Origin: Maridesulfovibrio sp.
GTDB lineage: Bacteria; Desulfobacterota; Desulfovibrionia; Desulfovibrionales; Desulfovibrionaceae
Assembly (NCBI RefSeq): GCF_963667685.1
Contig: NZ_OY763930.1
Coordinates: forward strand, 1-64,000
Direction: 5' to 3'
DNA: 64,000 nucleotides
The notes beneath the pieces were generated by a model. The model made no database searches and was not told the DNA's origin. It saw only the letters and a program-made list of their open reading frames with translations. Positions 53,356 through 63,082 of the stretch are shown piece after piece. Made by a program: the position numbers and the translations under genes. Every line of letters starts with the position of its first letter. Position 1 is the stretch's first letter.

Positions 53356-54333
53356 ATGAATAAAAAAATGTGGGTTGCTATGTCTGAAAATATCGTCCAT
53401 TCGCAAGAAAAATACGGCCTTTTTCCCGGGGCTGAAGAAATTCCTTTAATGACTGTCTGTCGCTTCAGTTATGTATGTAATGCCAAGTGTTCAGGGTGTC
53501 CTTTTACTATTTCAAACACCCGTAACTTATATAAAGAGACTCCATTTATGCTTCCTGAAGTTTTTAAGAAGGTGGCGGATGAAGTAGGGGCATATGGTAA
53601 TTTTATAAGAATCACTGGTGGCGGGGAACCTCTTTTGCATCCACAGGCAATTGAGCTTTTTCTGTATGCAAAAGCTAAAAATTGCCGACTTGGGATCATA
53701 AGCAACGGATCGCAATACGATAAAAACAAGCTCACCAGCCTGCTTAAGGCCAATGTTGATACATTAGAGATTAGCGTGGATGCAGGCAACGAGAAGGACT
53801 ATAACTATGCCAGAGCCGGTTTGAATTGGGAGAAACTAAATAAAAATGTTCAGATGGCAATTGAATTACGTGAAAAACTTAATTCACAAACACGCATCTG
53901 GGTCAGCATAATTGAGCAAAAGGGTGTTGATATTGAGGCCGCAATTCGTCATTGGGAGCCTTTGGTCGATAAAGTGCAACTTCGCAAATTTTTAAATTTT
54001 ACCGTAGATAACAAGAAAAAATCTGCATCAACAGGTGCATTTCTGCCACTTAACGAGAGGATTCCCTGCCCTCAGCTGTTTGATCGTACATGTATAGCTC
54101 CCGATGGAAAGGTTGTGTTGTGCGGACGCGACCCCTCCGGAGAATATTCACCCGGATCGATTCTCAAACAATCTCTTTCCGAAATCTGGACCGGGCCGTT
54201 TTATTCTTCTGTTAGAGAATTGCATCTTTCAAAACAACGGGAGAAGTTTCCCATGTGTAATGGATGCACTGATGTCAGTTTTAAATCATGGAGCTATAAT
54301 TTTTGGAAAATTCTCAAAGATACTGAGAAATGA
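53356..54333 (+). CDS. Radical SAM protein with SPASM-like C-terminus
   Basis: A 325-residue protein with the cluster motif C-x3-C-x2-C (Cys41, 45, 48; CNAKCSGC), ITGGGEPLL and a C-terminal Cys group (CPQLFDRTC, LCGRD, CNGC) that would hold an auxiliary iron-sulphur cluster. It is divergent from wbqC. Proteins of this kind in glycan loci modify sugars or peptides; the substrate cannot be read. Starts at 53356 and 53380 are both possible; neither has a strong ribosome binding site. Confidence 0.75.
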   Translation: MNKKMWVAMSENIVHSQEKYGLFPGAEEIPLMTVCRFSYVCNAKCSGCPFTISNTRNLYKETPFMLPEVFKKVADEVGAYGNFIRITGGGEPLLHPQAIELFLYAKAKNCRLGIISNGSQYDKNKLTSLLKANVDTLEISVDAGNEKDYNYARAGLNWEKLNKNVQMAIELREKLNSQTRIWVSIIEQKGVDIEAAIRHWEPLVDKVQLRKFLNFTVDNKKKSASTGAFLPLNERIPCPQLFDRTCIAPDGKVVLCGRDPSGEYSPGSILKQSLSEIWTGPFYSSVRELHLSKQREKFPMCNGCTDVSFKSWSYNFWKILKDTEK

Positions 54334-54871
54334 ACCTCAGGCTCTTGAAACTGAGAATTGGCACTTAGCGGAAAATAGTCTCCGGCCCGTGTTCGGCAAA
54401 CCGCGCTTTATCTCCTCTAAAATAAAGGACCGCTCGTTAAAGTGGAATCCTTATAAGGAAGGACGTATGGCCGAAACAAGTCAAGACGGAAGTTCGGATA
54501 AATTCAAAGCCAAGGTGGATGGGGAGTGCTGATGCCGGGACAGTTGAATACGGAACGCAAAATATCCCCCAACTTTTAGTGGGGCACACTTTGCCCGACA
54601 GTCCGTCTTTTTGATATGACCAAAATTTTCAGGTCAACTTGAACGCAACACCTTGCTGTTTCAGAGTCCTATTACATAAAATATTTTGGGTATGCGCGCA
54701 TTCTCCACCGGAGCTGCCAGCAGCATGTTTCAGGAAGGCAAAAGCCCGCAAACTATTGTCCGAACTTGGCCGCTCTTTAGAGAAAAGATTGACGATTAAA
54801 AAACTTATGTACTAAGTTAATAGCTCAATAACTAAATATTTTTTCGGGTAACAAACCCGTGGGACATAAGA
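54334..54871 (+). other. Non-coding stretch with possible gene debris
   Basis: No convincing gene is present. An open frame that begins inside the radical SAM gene runs to 54532 and ends in SDKFKAKV, which resembles the opening of IS3 OrfA proteins, so a transposase remnant is possible but slight. The rest shows a CCCC/GGGG pair at about 54568-54585 and nothing else I can identify. Confidence 0.35.
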
Positions 54872-55747
54872 ATGACTGACAAAGTTCAAGCGGCCTCTTG
54901 CAACCTGCCTTCCTTTCTTGCCAAGAGACTAATTAAAAATAATTTCTTAGGGCGCCAGTTTGCCTACGGGCAATTAGGGCCTGAAATTGCACACAGTCCG
55001 TTAGCAGCCAAACCCTCTGCCTCTCTCATTGTTGTTTTGAACGACCCTGACCCTGATCTTTATAATGCCCTGAAAAGTATTGTTAAATATCGCGAACCGG
55101 TTGAGCTGGTTCTTGTTCATAACAATTCTCGCCCTCCGGCTGAAGAGCCGCTTCTGGAACTTGCACATACAAAAATAGTGCTGCAAAAAACAACAAGTGA
55201 ACATTGCGCACGAAATATAGGAGCTCTTTGCGCCAACTCCCCTTTGCTTATTTTTATATCCGATAAGGTCATACCTGAAGCCCAGCTTGTAAAAGTGTAT
55301 GTCAATCATTTCAGCACAAACAAGTTTCTCGCCGCAAGGGGCAAGGTTATGGGACAGGACGATTTTTCGGAACCATATTTCGGGCATTTAGCAGGCTCAA
55401 ATACAAGGCATTCATGGGCGCTTGATCTAGATGAAAATATGGCCATTACCGCAGAAGCTTACTTTGAGGTGGGCGGATTTGATGAAAGTCTGCCGGAAGG
55501 ATACGTGGCACTGAACATGTCCATCCAGCTTCTGACAAAGTGGTATGACAAAAAGCTTCAAAGCCATCTGCCCACGGCGCGCTGCCACCTTGGAAAAACG
55601 TTCGATCTGGAATTAAGACAGGTTGTCAGGCAAAAGGCCTTTAAAACCATGCTTCTTAAATATCCGACTATTCCGGAGTACCTTCACGACTGGTGCTCCA
55701 ACATGGAAGAGGAATCGAGAATTTCGTCTGGAGAAAAAAATGACTAA
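54872..55747 (+). CDS. Family 2-like glycosyltransferase
   Basis: A 291-residue protein with a GT-A start (ASLIVVLNDPDPDLYNALKSI), CARNIGALCANSPLLIFISD (metal-binding acidic region) and EAYFEVGGFDESLPEG, all usual in GT2. It would add one sugar during polysaccharide synthesis. The end overlaps the next gene by eight bases. Confidence 0.75.
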   Translation: MTDKVQAASCNLPSFLAKRLIKNNFLGRQFAYGQLGPEIAHSPLAAKPSASLIVVLNDPDPDLYNALKSIVKYREPVELVLVHNNSRPPAEEPLLELAHTKIVLQKTTSEHCARNIGALCANSPLLIFISDKVIPEAQLVKVYVNHFSTNKFLAARGKVMGQDDFSEPYFGHLAGSNTRHSWALDLDENMAITAEAYFEVGGFDESLPEGYVALNMSIQLLTKWYDKKLQSHLPTARCHLGKTFDLELRQVVRQKAFKTMLLKYPTIPEYLHDWCSNMEEESRISSGEKND

Positions 55748-56984
55748 TTGGTCTGCAAAACATAATGGAGTCAAAGTCGTCATGGCTCTGCATAACTCTT
55801 TTCCCCATACCGGGGCGGGGTATGCTGTTCGCTCCCAGTCCATAGCTCGAAACCTTACAGCCCAGGGTGTTGATCTGGACGTATACACTCGTCCTGGTTT
55901 CCCTTGGAATTTGGATTCAGACGATGAAACAACTATTGCCCTAAAAGATTCTGTAGAAGGGGTAACGTATAACAGGCTGCCCCTCAAAGCTCCGGACTTG
56001 GGTTCCAATGGAATTCCCTACATGCAATCTTCCTCCGGACAATGGTTGAGCTTATTCCAGAAACTTAAAAACCGTATTGTTCACAGTGCTTCAAGCTTTC
56101 ATACCGGCATGCCGGTTGCGATCGCCGCCCAAAAAGCCGGTATAAAAAGTGTCTATGAATATCGCGGCATGTGGCACTATTCGCTTCAGAGCCGTGTGCC
56201 ATGGTATATTGATGCTGAAGATTATGAACTTCGTCATAAATACGAAATTGAAACGGGGGCAAAATCCGATGCAGTGTTTTCCATTTCAGAAGCTTTACGT
56301 GAAGAGTTGGTAAGCTATGGAATTGAAAGAAAAAAAATTACAGTTCTGCCTAACGCTGTCGACACAGAAATTTTCAAGCCCTTGCTTCCGGATGAGAGCC
56401 TGAAAAATTCACTTGGACTTGACGGCAGAAAGGTGGTCGGTTTTATCGGCAGTCTGACCAATTACGAAGGCCTGAACTACCTGATGGATGCTGTTCTGGA
56501 GCTCAACTACAGAGGCGAAAAAGTTTCATTGCTCATCGTCGGTGACGGTAAGGAAAAGCCGTTCATGGAGAAGCTCCACAAGGCAAGGGGCAACCATCCC
56601 TCAATTATATTCACAGGTAAAGTTCCTTTTGAAGAGGTTGGTAGATATTATTCAATTGTTGATGTGCTTCCCTTTCCCAGAATCAATGCAAAAGTGTGCA
56701 ATTGTGTTCCACCCTTGAAACCTATGGAAGCAATGGCCATGGGCAAGCCTGTTATTGTTTCCAATGTCGATGCCCTGTGCGAAATGGTCCAGGACGAAGA
56801 AACCGGACTTATCTGCAAGGCTGACGATATAAAATCCCTGACCGAACAACTGGGAAGAATTCTGACTGATGAATCCTTAAGTAATAGACTTGTTCAAAAC
56901 GCAACCCAGTGGATACATGAAGAGCGGACCTGGGAAGTAAATTGCAAAAGGATATTACAGGTGTATGAATCATTGATTGGCTAA
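55740..56984 (+). CDS. Family 4 glycosyltransferase
   Basis: A 414-residue GT-B protein. ATG 55740 was chosen because the N-terminus then reads KVVMALHNSFPHTGAGYAVR, typical of GT4; GGAG lies before it. VLPNAVDTEIFKP, VGFIGSLTNYEGLNYLM and the end region PLKPMEAMAMGKPVIVSNV follow, including the E-x7-E donor-binding pattern. It is translated together with the GT2 gene. Confidence 0.88.
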   Translation: MTNWSAKHNGVKVVMALHNSFPHTGAGYAVRSQSIARNLTAQGVDLDVYTRPGFPWNLDSDDETTIALKDSVEGVTYNRLPLKAPDLGSNGIPYMQSSSGQWLSLFQKLKNRIVHSASSFHTGMPVAIAAQKAGIKSVYEYRGMWHYSLQSRVPWYIDAEDYELRHKYEIETGAKSDAVFSISEALREELVSYGIERKKITVLPNAVDTEIFKPLLPDESLKNSLGLDGRKVVGFIGSLTNYEGLNYLMDAVLELNYRGEKVSLLIVGDGKEKPFMEKLHKARGNHPSIIFTGKVPFEEVGRYYSIVDVLPFPRINAKVCNCVPPLKPMEAMAMGKPVIVSNVDALCEMVQDEETGLICKADDIKSLTEQLGRILTDESLSNRLVQNATQWIHEERTWEVNCKRILQVYESLIG

Positions 56985-57002
56985 ATTGTTACAAGGCACT
57001 AA

Positions 57003-57287
57003 ATGACGACATTTAATTTTGCCATCAAATGTATGGAGGAAGTTTCCTTTGCGCCATTTGTAAAGGATCTTGCGCTCAGCCTTCAGCATGCAGGATATGC
57101 CTGCCTGATTCATAACAAAACAGACTTGAATAAAGAAGATACAGAGATAGATGTTGCCATATACCCCGGCGATTCAGACAAGCTGAGCCCAAAGCCATGG
57201 CATTTTAACACCCTGCTGCAAGGAAACGGAAACGATGCCCGGCGGTATGATTTTGTTCAAACGAGGATAACATGCGTAAGACATTGA
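57003..57287 (+). CDS. Short hypothetical protein, perhaps a truncated N-terminal domain
   Basis: A 94-residue protein with no sure match; FAIKCMEEVSFAPFVKDLALSL and VAIYPGD look like the beginning of a Rossmann-type glycosyltransferase. It overlaps the start of the next gene by 16 bases. It may be a relic of a longer gene cut when the fusion gene arrived. Confidence 0.45.
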   Translation: MTTFNFAIKCMEEVSFAPFVKDLALSLQHAGYACLIHNKTDLNKEDTEIDVAIYPGDSDKLSPKPWHFNTLLQGNGNDARRYDFVQTRITCVRH

Positions 57288-59413
57288 ATTTGATCTCTGA
57301 AGGTGACTTTGAGGAAGCACAAAAGAACTTCGACACTATTATGAAAGCATGTCCTCCAAAACATGTCGAAAAATATTACATACAATACATAGAAGCAATC
57401 GTAGACAAATATACAGCCGCAGGACTGTATGCCAAGGCGCGTGAAATATGTGCGAGTTTCATCCCCATGGCCAAAAAAGACAAATATGATCTATTGAAAA
57501 TGCTGCAGGGCAAATCTGATTTTCTGGATAGAATGGAGAATGGTATCCTCTACGAAAATGTAGCCATGCCCGGAAACCGCGTATTTGATATCACAATGAA
57601 ACCGTTCAGCACGGGCTACTTGTTTTTGGAGCATCTCTATAGACCGTATTGCATGCAATCAGGCTCCACTGTCATATTACTGAAGAACGCAAACACGCTA
57701 TTAGTCAAAGACACCAAAGGATTCAGCAGGGAAGTTGAGGTTGACCTTGATGCTCCTGACGAACAGATAAGAACGACTTTAGCTATAACAAACGGTAATC
57801 ATCTTGTATTTACAGCTGTTCCCAAAGGTAAGCTGGGTTATGCGAATAAAAATCTTTTTATATTCAGTCCTTCATGGCAACTGTTACATAAAATAGCTAT
57901 GCCGGAGATGTTTTTCCCCTATGGAACACAGTCCGTAGGACAGTCATTCACCGGGACAATTTGTTTTGGAGAATACGCCGACCACGCACCAACTGTAGCA
58001 ATCTGGAGAAGTGACGACTTCGGGTTAAGTTGGTCTAATCAATTTGAACTCCCCTCATATGGCAGGGGCGAGGAAAGTCAGGTAAGGCATTTTCACATAT
58101 GTCAACCTGATCCGTACATCCATAACCGCTGGTACGCCATGACCGGGGATGTAGATAATGAGTGCAGATTATTCATAAGCGAGGATGACGGCATAAACTG
58201 GGAACAGGTGAAACCCAATGTTATTCTGAAAGATGAAAGGCTGGACGAGATAAAAGATAATGTCTTAAACAGATTCCTACGGACAACATCCGTTGTTATA
58301 AAGGAAGATGCCATATATTTTGGAACCGACCAGATTTTCAGAAACCAACATGTTCTGTTCTGTAGAATGGAAAAACAGCCCCCATTCAACACAGAAATAT
58401 CAATTTTAGAAACAAATCAGGAAGTACGGTCGCTTATAGATTTAGAGAATAAAAATTTTCTGGCAATAACACAGAGGACGAAACCTAACAAAAAAGCCGA
58501 CGTTTTATTAATAAACGAAGAGGGTTATTCCTCCAGATTCGCCGGCATTGATGTAGATATATCCGGAAACAGAAATCACAATCCTGCAACTTCAGGATAT
58601 AACAGTCGTGCCGTATTGGATGGTACAGCATATACCGCAGTTACTCAAAACCGGGACTTTTCTCCACATGTACGGGCATTGCAATGGGAAATAAAAGAAA
58701 GAAAAAACGGCTCCATAACCTGCCCGGATTGTGACATGGAAATCCAACAAAAAGTGTTGGAAGGATCATTTCGTGCCCCATACGTTCCTGCAGATAACAC
58801 ATGGGAAGTACATTGCCCGAACTGTAATTCCAGAACCCGTTCAAGGACAATGATCTCTTTCCTGCACAGTCTTAAGGACTGCCCCCGTGGTAAGACTCTC
58901 CTTTTTGCAGGCTCTCAAAGAGAAATTGAACTGTGCTCAACATACATTGCTTCCGAAATTAAAAATGCGGCCTTGCACGAAAGGGGAAAAGGAAGCGCAA
59001 TCGGGTACGACATGCGCTACCTGCCCAATGTGGATGATGAAGAATATGAACACGTGTTTGCATGTTGTGTTGTAGACTACATTCCCGAACTTTCTATGGT
59101 CGCAAAAGAAATGTTTCGTATTTTAAAGCCGGAAGGACGTTTCCTTTTCTTAATCCAGCCCTTCAGGTTACAGATATTGGACCGAGCACAGCCGAGGGTA
59201 AAAGTGGTCAGCTTTAATGCTTTAAGCCATGAGAGATACAATTATGACCGTGACTCACACGATGGAAATCAAACCAATATACCCAGTTGTGTCTTTTCCA
59301 TGGATTATGTTGTCGAAGTCATGATCGATGCCGGCTTCCAGACTAAAGTCTGCCCGGTCTGGGATGACTACAGCAAGCGCCTTGACTATTGGTTTGAAGC
59401 CATAAAAAGATGA
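57272..59413 (+). CDS. TPR / beta-propeller / zinc-ribbon methyltransferase fusion
   Basis: A 713-residue protein with three parts. Residues 1-90 are helical (TPR-like). About 95-480 form a propeller-like domain with two Asp-box motifs (SDDFGLSW and SEDDGINW), as in BNR/sialidase repeats. From about 485 a zinc ribbon (CPDC and CPNC) is followed by a class I SAM methyltransferase (EHVFACCVVDYIPELSMVAKEMFRILKPEGRFLFLI). The methyltransferase probably modifies a glycan; the propeller may bind one. Ordinarily these occur in separate proteins. Confidence 0.7.
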   Translation: MRKTLNLISEGDFEEAQKNFDTIMKACPPKHVEKYYIQYIEAIVDKYTAAGLYAKAREICASFIPMAKKDKYDLLKMLQGKSDFLDRMENGILYENVAMPGNRVFDITMKPFSTGYLFLEHLYRPYCMQSGSTVILLKNANTLLVKDTKGFSREVEVDLDAPDEQIRTTLAITNGNHLVFTAVPKGKLGYANKNLFIFSPSWQLLHKIAMPEMFFPYGTQSVGQSFTGTICFGEYADHAPTVAIWRSDDFGLSWSNQFELPSYGRGEESQVRHFHICQPDPYIHNRWYAMTGDVDNECRLFISEDDGINWEQVKPNVILKDERLDEIKDNVLNRFLRTTSVVIKEDAIYFGTDQIFRNQHVLFCRMEKQPPFNTEISILETNQEVRSLIDLENKNFLAITQRTKPNKKADVLLINEEGYSSRFAGIDVDISGNRNHNPATSGYNSRAVLDGTAYTAVTQNRDFSPHVRALQWEIKERKNGSITCPDCDMEIQQKVLEGSFRAPYVPADNTWEVHCPNCNSRTRSRTMISFLHSLKDCPRGKTLLFAGSQREIELCSTYIASEIKNAALHERGKGSAIGYDMRYLPNVDDEEYEHVFACCVVDYIPELSMVAKEMFRILKPEGRFLFLIQPFRLQILDRAQPRVKVVSFNALSHERYNYDRDSHDGNQTNIPSCVFSMDYVVEVMIDAGFQTKVCPVWDDYSKRLDYWFEAIKR

Positions 59414-61206
59414 CCAGTGATATGTATACAGCCTCCGAAATCTTCAAAGGGGTTGATTCATTTGAAGATGCCATGCTGGCTTTGTCCAAGCATAAGATAG
59501 TACTTCCCTACCTGCCCCATGATGTTTCTGAGGCAAGTTTGAGTTCTTTTATTCAAAATTTTAAAAATAGAGCAAATCAAAACCCTCTATCCGTTCCTAT
59601 TAAATGGGAAACAGAGGATTACTCTCTCAGGAGTATTTATTTTCATTTAAATGAATTTTATATTCTTTACGGGGTGCTGAAAAAAATTTTGGATAAAGGG
59701 ATTCCTTCAGGAAAATTGCAAACTTTTGAGAATAAAATTTTGCAAGTGGTTATGGATTTCTGCAGCTACGATCTCTTCGATGCAAAAAAATACTCAAAGT
59801 CAAACATAAGGTTCAGATGGAATGACATGGCAACCGGAAACAGAGTGGCCATTATTTCCTACATACTGCAACGAGTTGCGCAACAAGGTCGTGAGTATAT
59901 AAATGAATTTAAAACTATCTCCATCTTCCTGCGTAATCACTATGAATATCTTATCGATGAGCAGCTTTGGAGCAGTCATTCGAACCATGGCCTGTTTCAA
60001 TCATACGGTTTATTTAATTTAGGTATTTTTCCTCTATTCCGCTTCGCCGATCAGGCTCGTGAGACTGCAAAAGAGCGCATTCTTCATTACTTTTTTAACT
60101 CCTTATCAAAAGAAGGGATTCACCTAGAGCACAGTCCGGGATATCACGAATTCATAAATAAACTGCTCGGCAAAACTCTCGATTTTAATTTTTTTACCCC
60201 ACAGGAACAAGCATATATCTTCCTTGACCGGTTGCTGAAAACTTCACAGTTTGCATACTCATGGTTTGTTCAGCCTGATAATACTTTAGCCCCATTGGGC
60301 GATACTTCCCGTAACAGAAAACCGGCATCCAAAATATTTCCGCTGGAAGGTCTCCACCCGGCTCCTGAAAGCGGTTATGGATTTTTCAAAAAAAGACATC
60401 AATGCTATTTCATTTTCTACGCTGCTTTCAACTCACGCATGCATAAGCATCTTGACGATTTATCATTTATACTTTGGTTCAAAGACATAGAAGTTTGCAC
60501 CGAAACAGGGATGTATTCTTTTGCAGGGGGAACCCCGGATGATGATTTAAAGAAAAAAGGATTCTACTACGACGATCCAAAAAGAATTTTTTCTGAATTA
60601 AGCAGAGCGCACAACACAATTGAAATAGATGAAGAACCTGACTCCAGATTAAATGAGGATATATACGGATCAGGCATAAAAAAGATACAAATACAGGAAG
60701 ACGGACTTGTATATATGGAAGGAGAAATAAATAGGCATTCAGGATTTATCCACAATAGGAAGCTAAAGCTTAACCCGCAAGGATGGCTTATCGTTGTAGA
60801 TACTCTGGACCGGACTAAAGCTGAAAACGGCGAAGAGCATATCTTTGACCAATGGTTTACATTTTCACCGACACTGAAAATAAGTCCGACTGACGGACCT
60901 GAAATACTAGCCCTGAAGACTCCTGAACAATCTGAAACCATACATGTTTACTCGTTGACCGGTGCAGATGCGGATATTTATTTTGGGCAGGAAGAACCTT
61001 TTCTAGCAGGCTTCGTATGTGCAAACTCAACAACCCTTGAGCCGGCCCCGGCATTAAGGCTTCGACAGCGCGGTACTGAAAAGTCCATTTTTGTGACCCT
61101 GCTCACTCTTGTAAAATCCAAATCAGTCCCGGAAGTCGACAAAGCCGGCATTGACCTTGTGTGCAAATGGCAGACAGAAAATGAAAACTGGGAAATAAAA
61201 ATATAA
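59410..61206 (+). CDS. Heparinase II/III-like polysaccharide lyase
   Basis: A 598-residue protein. An N-terminal helical toroid domain (FRWNDMATGNRVAIISYIL, SNHGLFQSYGLFNLG, LEHSPGYHEFINKLLG) and the beta-sandwich start (HKHLDDLSFILWFKDIEVCTETGMY) match heparinase II/III proteins of polysaccharide loci, which cleave or remodel uronic-acid polymers. No signal peptide is evident, so the protein may act in the cytoplasm or be moved by an unknown route. It overlaps the preceding gene by four bases. Confidence 0.82.
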   Translation: MTSDMYTASEIFKGVDSFEDAMLALSKHKIVLPYLPHDVSEASLSSFIQNFKNRANQNPLSVPIKWETEDYSLRSIYFHLNEFYILYGVLKKILDKGIPSGKLQTFENKILQVVMDFCSYDLFDAKKYSKSNIRFRWNDMATGNRVAIISYILQRVAQQGREYINEFKTISIFLRNHYEYLIDEQLWSSHSNHGLFQSYGLFNLGIFPLFRFADQARETAKERILHYFFNSLSKEGIHLEHSPGYHEFINKLLGKTLDFNFFTPQEQAYIFLDRLLKTSQFAYSWFVQPDNTLAPLGDTSRNRKPASKIFPLEGLHPAPESGYGFFKKRHQCYFIFYAAFNSRMHKHLDDLSFILWFKDIEVCTETGMYSFAGGTPDDDLKKKGFYYDDPKRIFSELSRAHNTIEIDEEPDSRLNEDIYGSGIKKIQIQEDGLVYMEGEINRHSGFIHNRKLKLNPQGWLIVVDTLDRTKAENGEEHIFDQWFTFSPTLKISPTDGPEILALKTPEQSETIHVYSLTGADADIYFGQEEPFLAGFVCANSTTLEPAPALRLRQRGTEKSIFVTLLTLVKSKSVPEVDKAGIDLVCKWQTENENWEIKI

Positions 61207-61284
61207 GCTATAGTTATTATGGTTATATTTTTAATAATTATAGGCAGTTAAAGGTGTATCCAGAGCCGCAGGGGAAAAGGGGTG

Positions 61285-61449
61285 GTAGAAACGTTTACTG
61301 GCGGACTTATCAAGGCCAAAACCATGCGCATAATTGATTGTCAGGGAACAGGTCCTCGCGAAGGTAGCTTTAAACGCGGCCGCAAAGTATTTTGCTCAAG
61401 AGAACATTTTGTGAACTGGTTCATCTAAGAATCCGAACCGCTGTTTTAG
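61285..61449 (+). pseudogene. Excisionase-like remnant (second xis)
   Basis: Translates to TGGLIKAKTMRIIDCQGTGP, then FKRGRKVFCSREHFVNWFI and a stop. It is a close match to the intact gene at 44618-44848 but lacks the N-terminus and has TAA six codons early (61426-61428). Confidence 0.8.
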
Positions 61450-61860
61450 AGCAGCATCTGAGCGGCGTTACTGCACTGTTCATCATGAGTCTGCGTGTAG
61501 CGCATAGTAGTCTTGATGTCTTCAATATGCTCAAAGCAGAGTTCATCAAGGAAGATTTTTCCAATTACCGGCTCAAAATGCAGCCTGAAGCGCATGCGTT
61601 CATGCTTCCAGCTTTTCTTATTGTTTATGGCGTACTCTTCGATGTAGATTTCGCCGGCTTCGGAAAAGCTTTTGAGGGCCTCCCGTGCAATTTCCTTTGC
61701 CTGCTCTTCATCAGCCTTGATTTGGTGAAAATCATCAAGGGACTGAGGACCGACTCCAAGCTTGATATTGACGGTAATTTCGGACCCAATTTTATGAGTC
61801 TTGGCCGGAGACTATCCCTGCGAGGCCCATCCGAGACCTTAATTTACAAATCGGAAAAAA
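61446..61860 (-). pseudogene. Integrase remnant with internal deletion (second int)
   Basis: The last 20 codons of the integrase (ending NAAQMLL) are joined directly to a piece corresponding to about 45,570-45,900 of the intact integrase. The whole catalytic core between the two is gone. The join falls at GTAGTCT, a 7-bp sequence present at both edges in the intact gene (44906-44912 and 45566-45572). The upstream arm-binding part is also lost after about 61850. Confidence 0.8.
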
Positions 61861-61957
61861 AGGACTCATCGCTTCAGGAAACGGGAATTGTGATCAGGGG
61901 AATAGCAACAGCCAAGCGTTTGCACGGCTCGAAAATATCATTTTAATTGTAACGATT

Positions 61958-63082
61958 TCAGCGGTAAGAATCTTTCACAGCTTCACAGACCTGCATGGCT
62001 TTCTTTTGACCGAGTTCTGCGTACATAGGCAGCGAAAGAATAGTCCCCTGCATTTCATAAGCGACGGGGAAATCATCCGGAGTATGTCCGTAACTGCTGT
62101 ACGCTTCCATAAACGGAAGAGCCACCGGATAATGAAGTCCTGTTGCGATTCCACTTTCGGTAAGGAAATTTTGCAATTGATCCCGGCGGTCACAGCGAAT
62201 TACATACAAGTGGTATACATGCCCTGCCCGGCTTTCAGAATTCGGTAATGTCAGCCCTTCGATACTACTTAGCTCACGCTTGTAAATTTCTGCAACAGCC
62301 CTGCGGTCGGCTGTCCACTGGGTCAGGTATTTTAATTTCACAGAAAGAACTGCACCCTGAATTCCGTCCAAACGAGAATTAACCCCTTCAAACTGATGAT
62401 CGTATTTGCCTTTACGTCCGTGATTGGCGAATTTCCGCATATATTCAGCCAAAGCGGTATTCTGAGTTACAATTGCTCCTGCATCCCCGTAGGCACCCAG
62501 ATTTTTACCGGGATAAAAACTGTAGCAGACACAGTCCCCGAAAGCAGAAAGAGCCTTTCCATCAAAGGTCGCGCCGTGGGCCTGAGCTGCATCCTGAATT
62601 AAAAACAGATCATTATCACAGGCAATTTTCCCTATGGAATTTAAGTCAGCAGGGCATCCGTACAGGTGAACAGCAATGACAGCTTTTGAGGCAGGGGTGA
62701 TCTTTTTACACAGGTCCTCAGCACTCATTATCCCGGTCAGCGGGTCAACATCGACAAAAACCGGTTTTGCTCCGGCCATGCTGACCGCCTCGCCCGTTGC
62801 TACAAAAGTCATTGCCGGAACCAGCACTTCATCACCGGGACCGATCCCGAGAGCACGTAAAGCAATAAAAAGAGCATCAGTTCCATTGCCGACCCCGACG
62901 CAGTACTCAGCAGCACAAAAATCGGCAAAGGATTCCTCAAACTCACGGGCAAAAGGCCCCCCGATGAAGGCAGATGCCTCAATCACCTTTTTAATAGCCG
63001 CATCTATTTCAGGCTGAATTTTCCGGTACTGCCCTTTTAAATCCCCAAAAGGAATATCGTATTTAGCCATAAGGAAGCTCAT
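61958..63082 (-). CDS. DegT/DnrJ/EryC1-type sugar aminotransferase
   Basis: A 374-residue PLP enzyme: FIGGPFAREFEESFADF, the block LIQDAAQAHGATFDG and PLP-Lys region SFYPGKNLGAYGDAGA. It resembles WbpE/QdtB-like enzymes that make 3-amino sugars. It overlaps the acyltransferase gene by 20 bases, so the amino sugar is probably acylated by that protein. ATG 63070 (MAKYDIP) is an alternative start. Confidence 0.85.
   Translation of the reverse strand: MSFLMAKYDIPFGDLKGQYRKIQPEIDAAIKKVIEASAFIGGPFAREFEESFADFCAAEYCVGVGNGTDALFIALRALGIGPGDEVLVPAMTFVATGEAVSMAGAKPVFVDVDPLTGIMSAEDLCKKITPASKAVIAVHLYGCPADLNSIGKIACDNDLFLIQDAAQAHGATFDGKALSAFGDCVCYSFYPGKNLGAYGDAGAIVTQNTALAEYMRKFANHGRKGKYDHQFEGVNSRLDGIQGAVLSVKLKYLTQWTADRRAVAEIYKRELSSIEGLTLPNSESRAGHVYHLYVIRCDRRDQLQNFLTESGIATGLHYPVALPFMEAYSSYGHTPDDFPVAYEMQGTILSLPMYAELGQKKAMQVCEAVKDSYR

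Noticed and set aside
54104..54532. 142-codon frame across the end of the radical SAM gene
   Set aside because: Most of it overlaps the real gene out of frame; only the last part could be transposase debris, too weak to call.
61392..61946. 184-codon + strand open frame
   Set aside because: It is the antisense of the integrase remnant and matches the shadow frame of the intact integrase.
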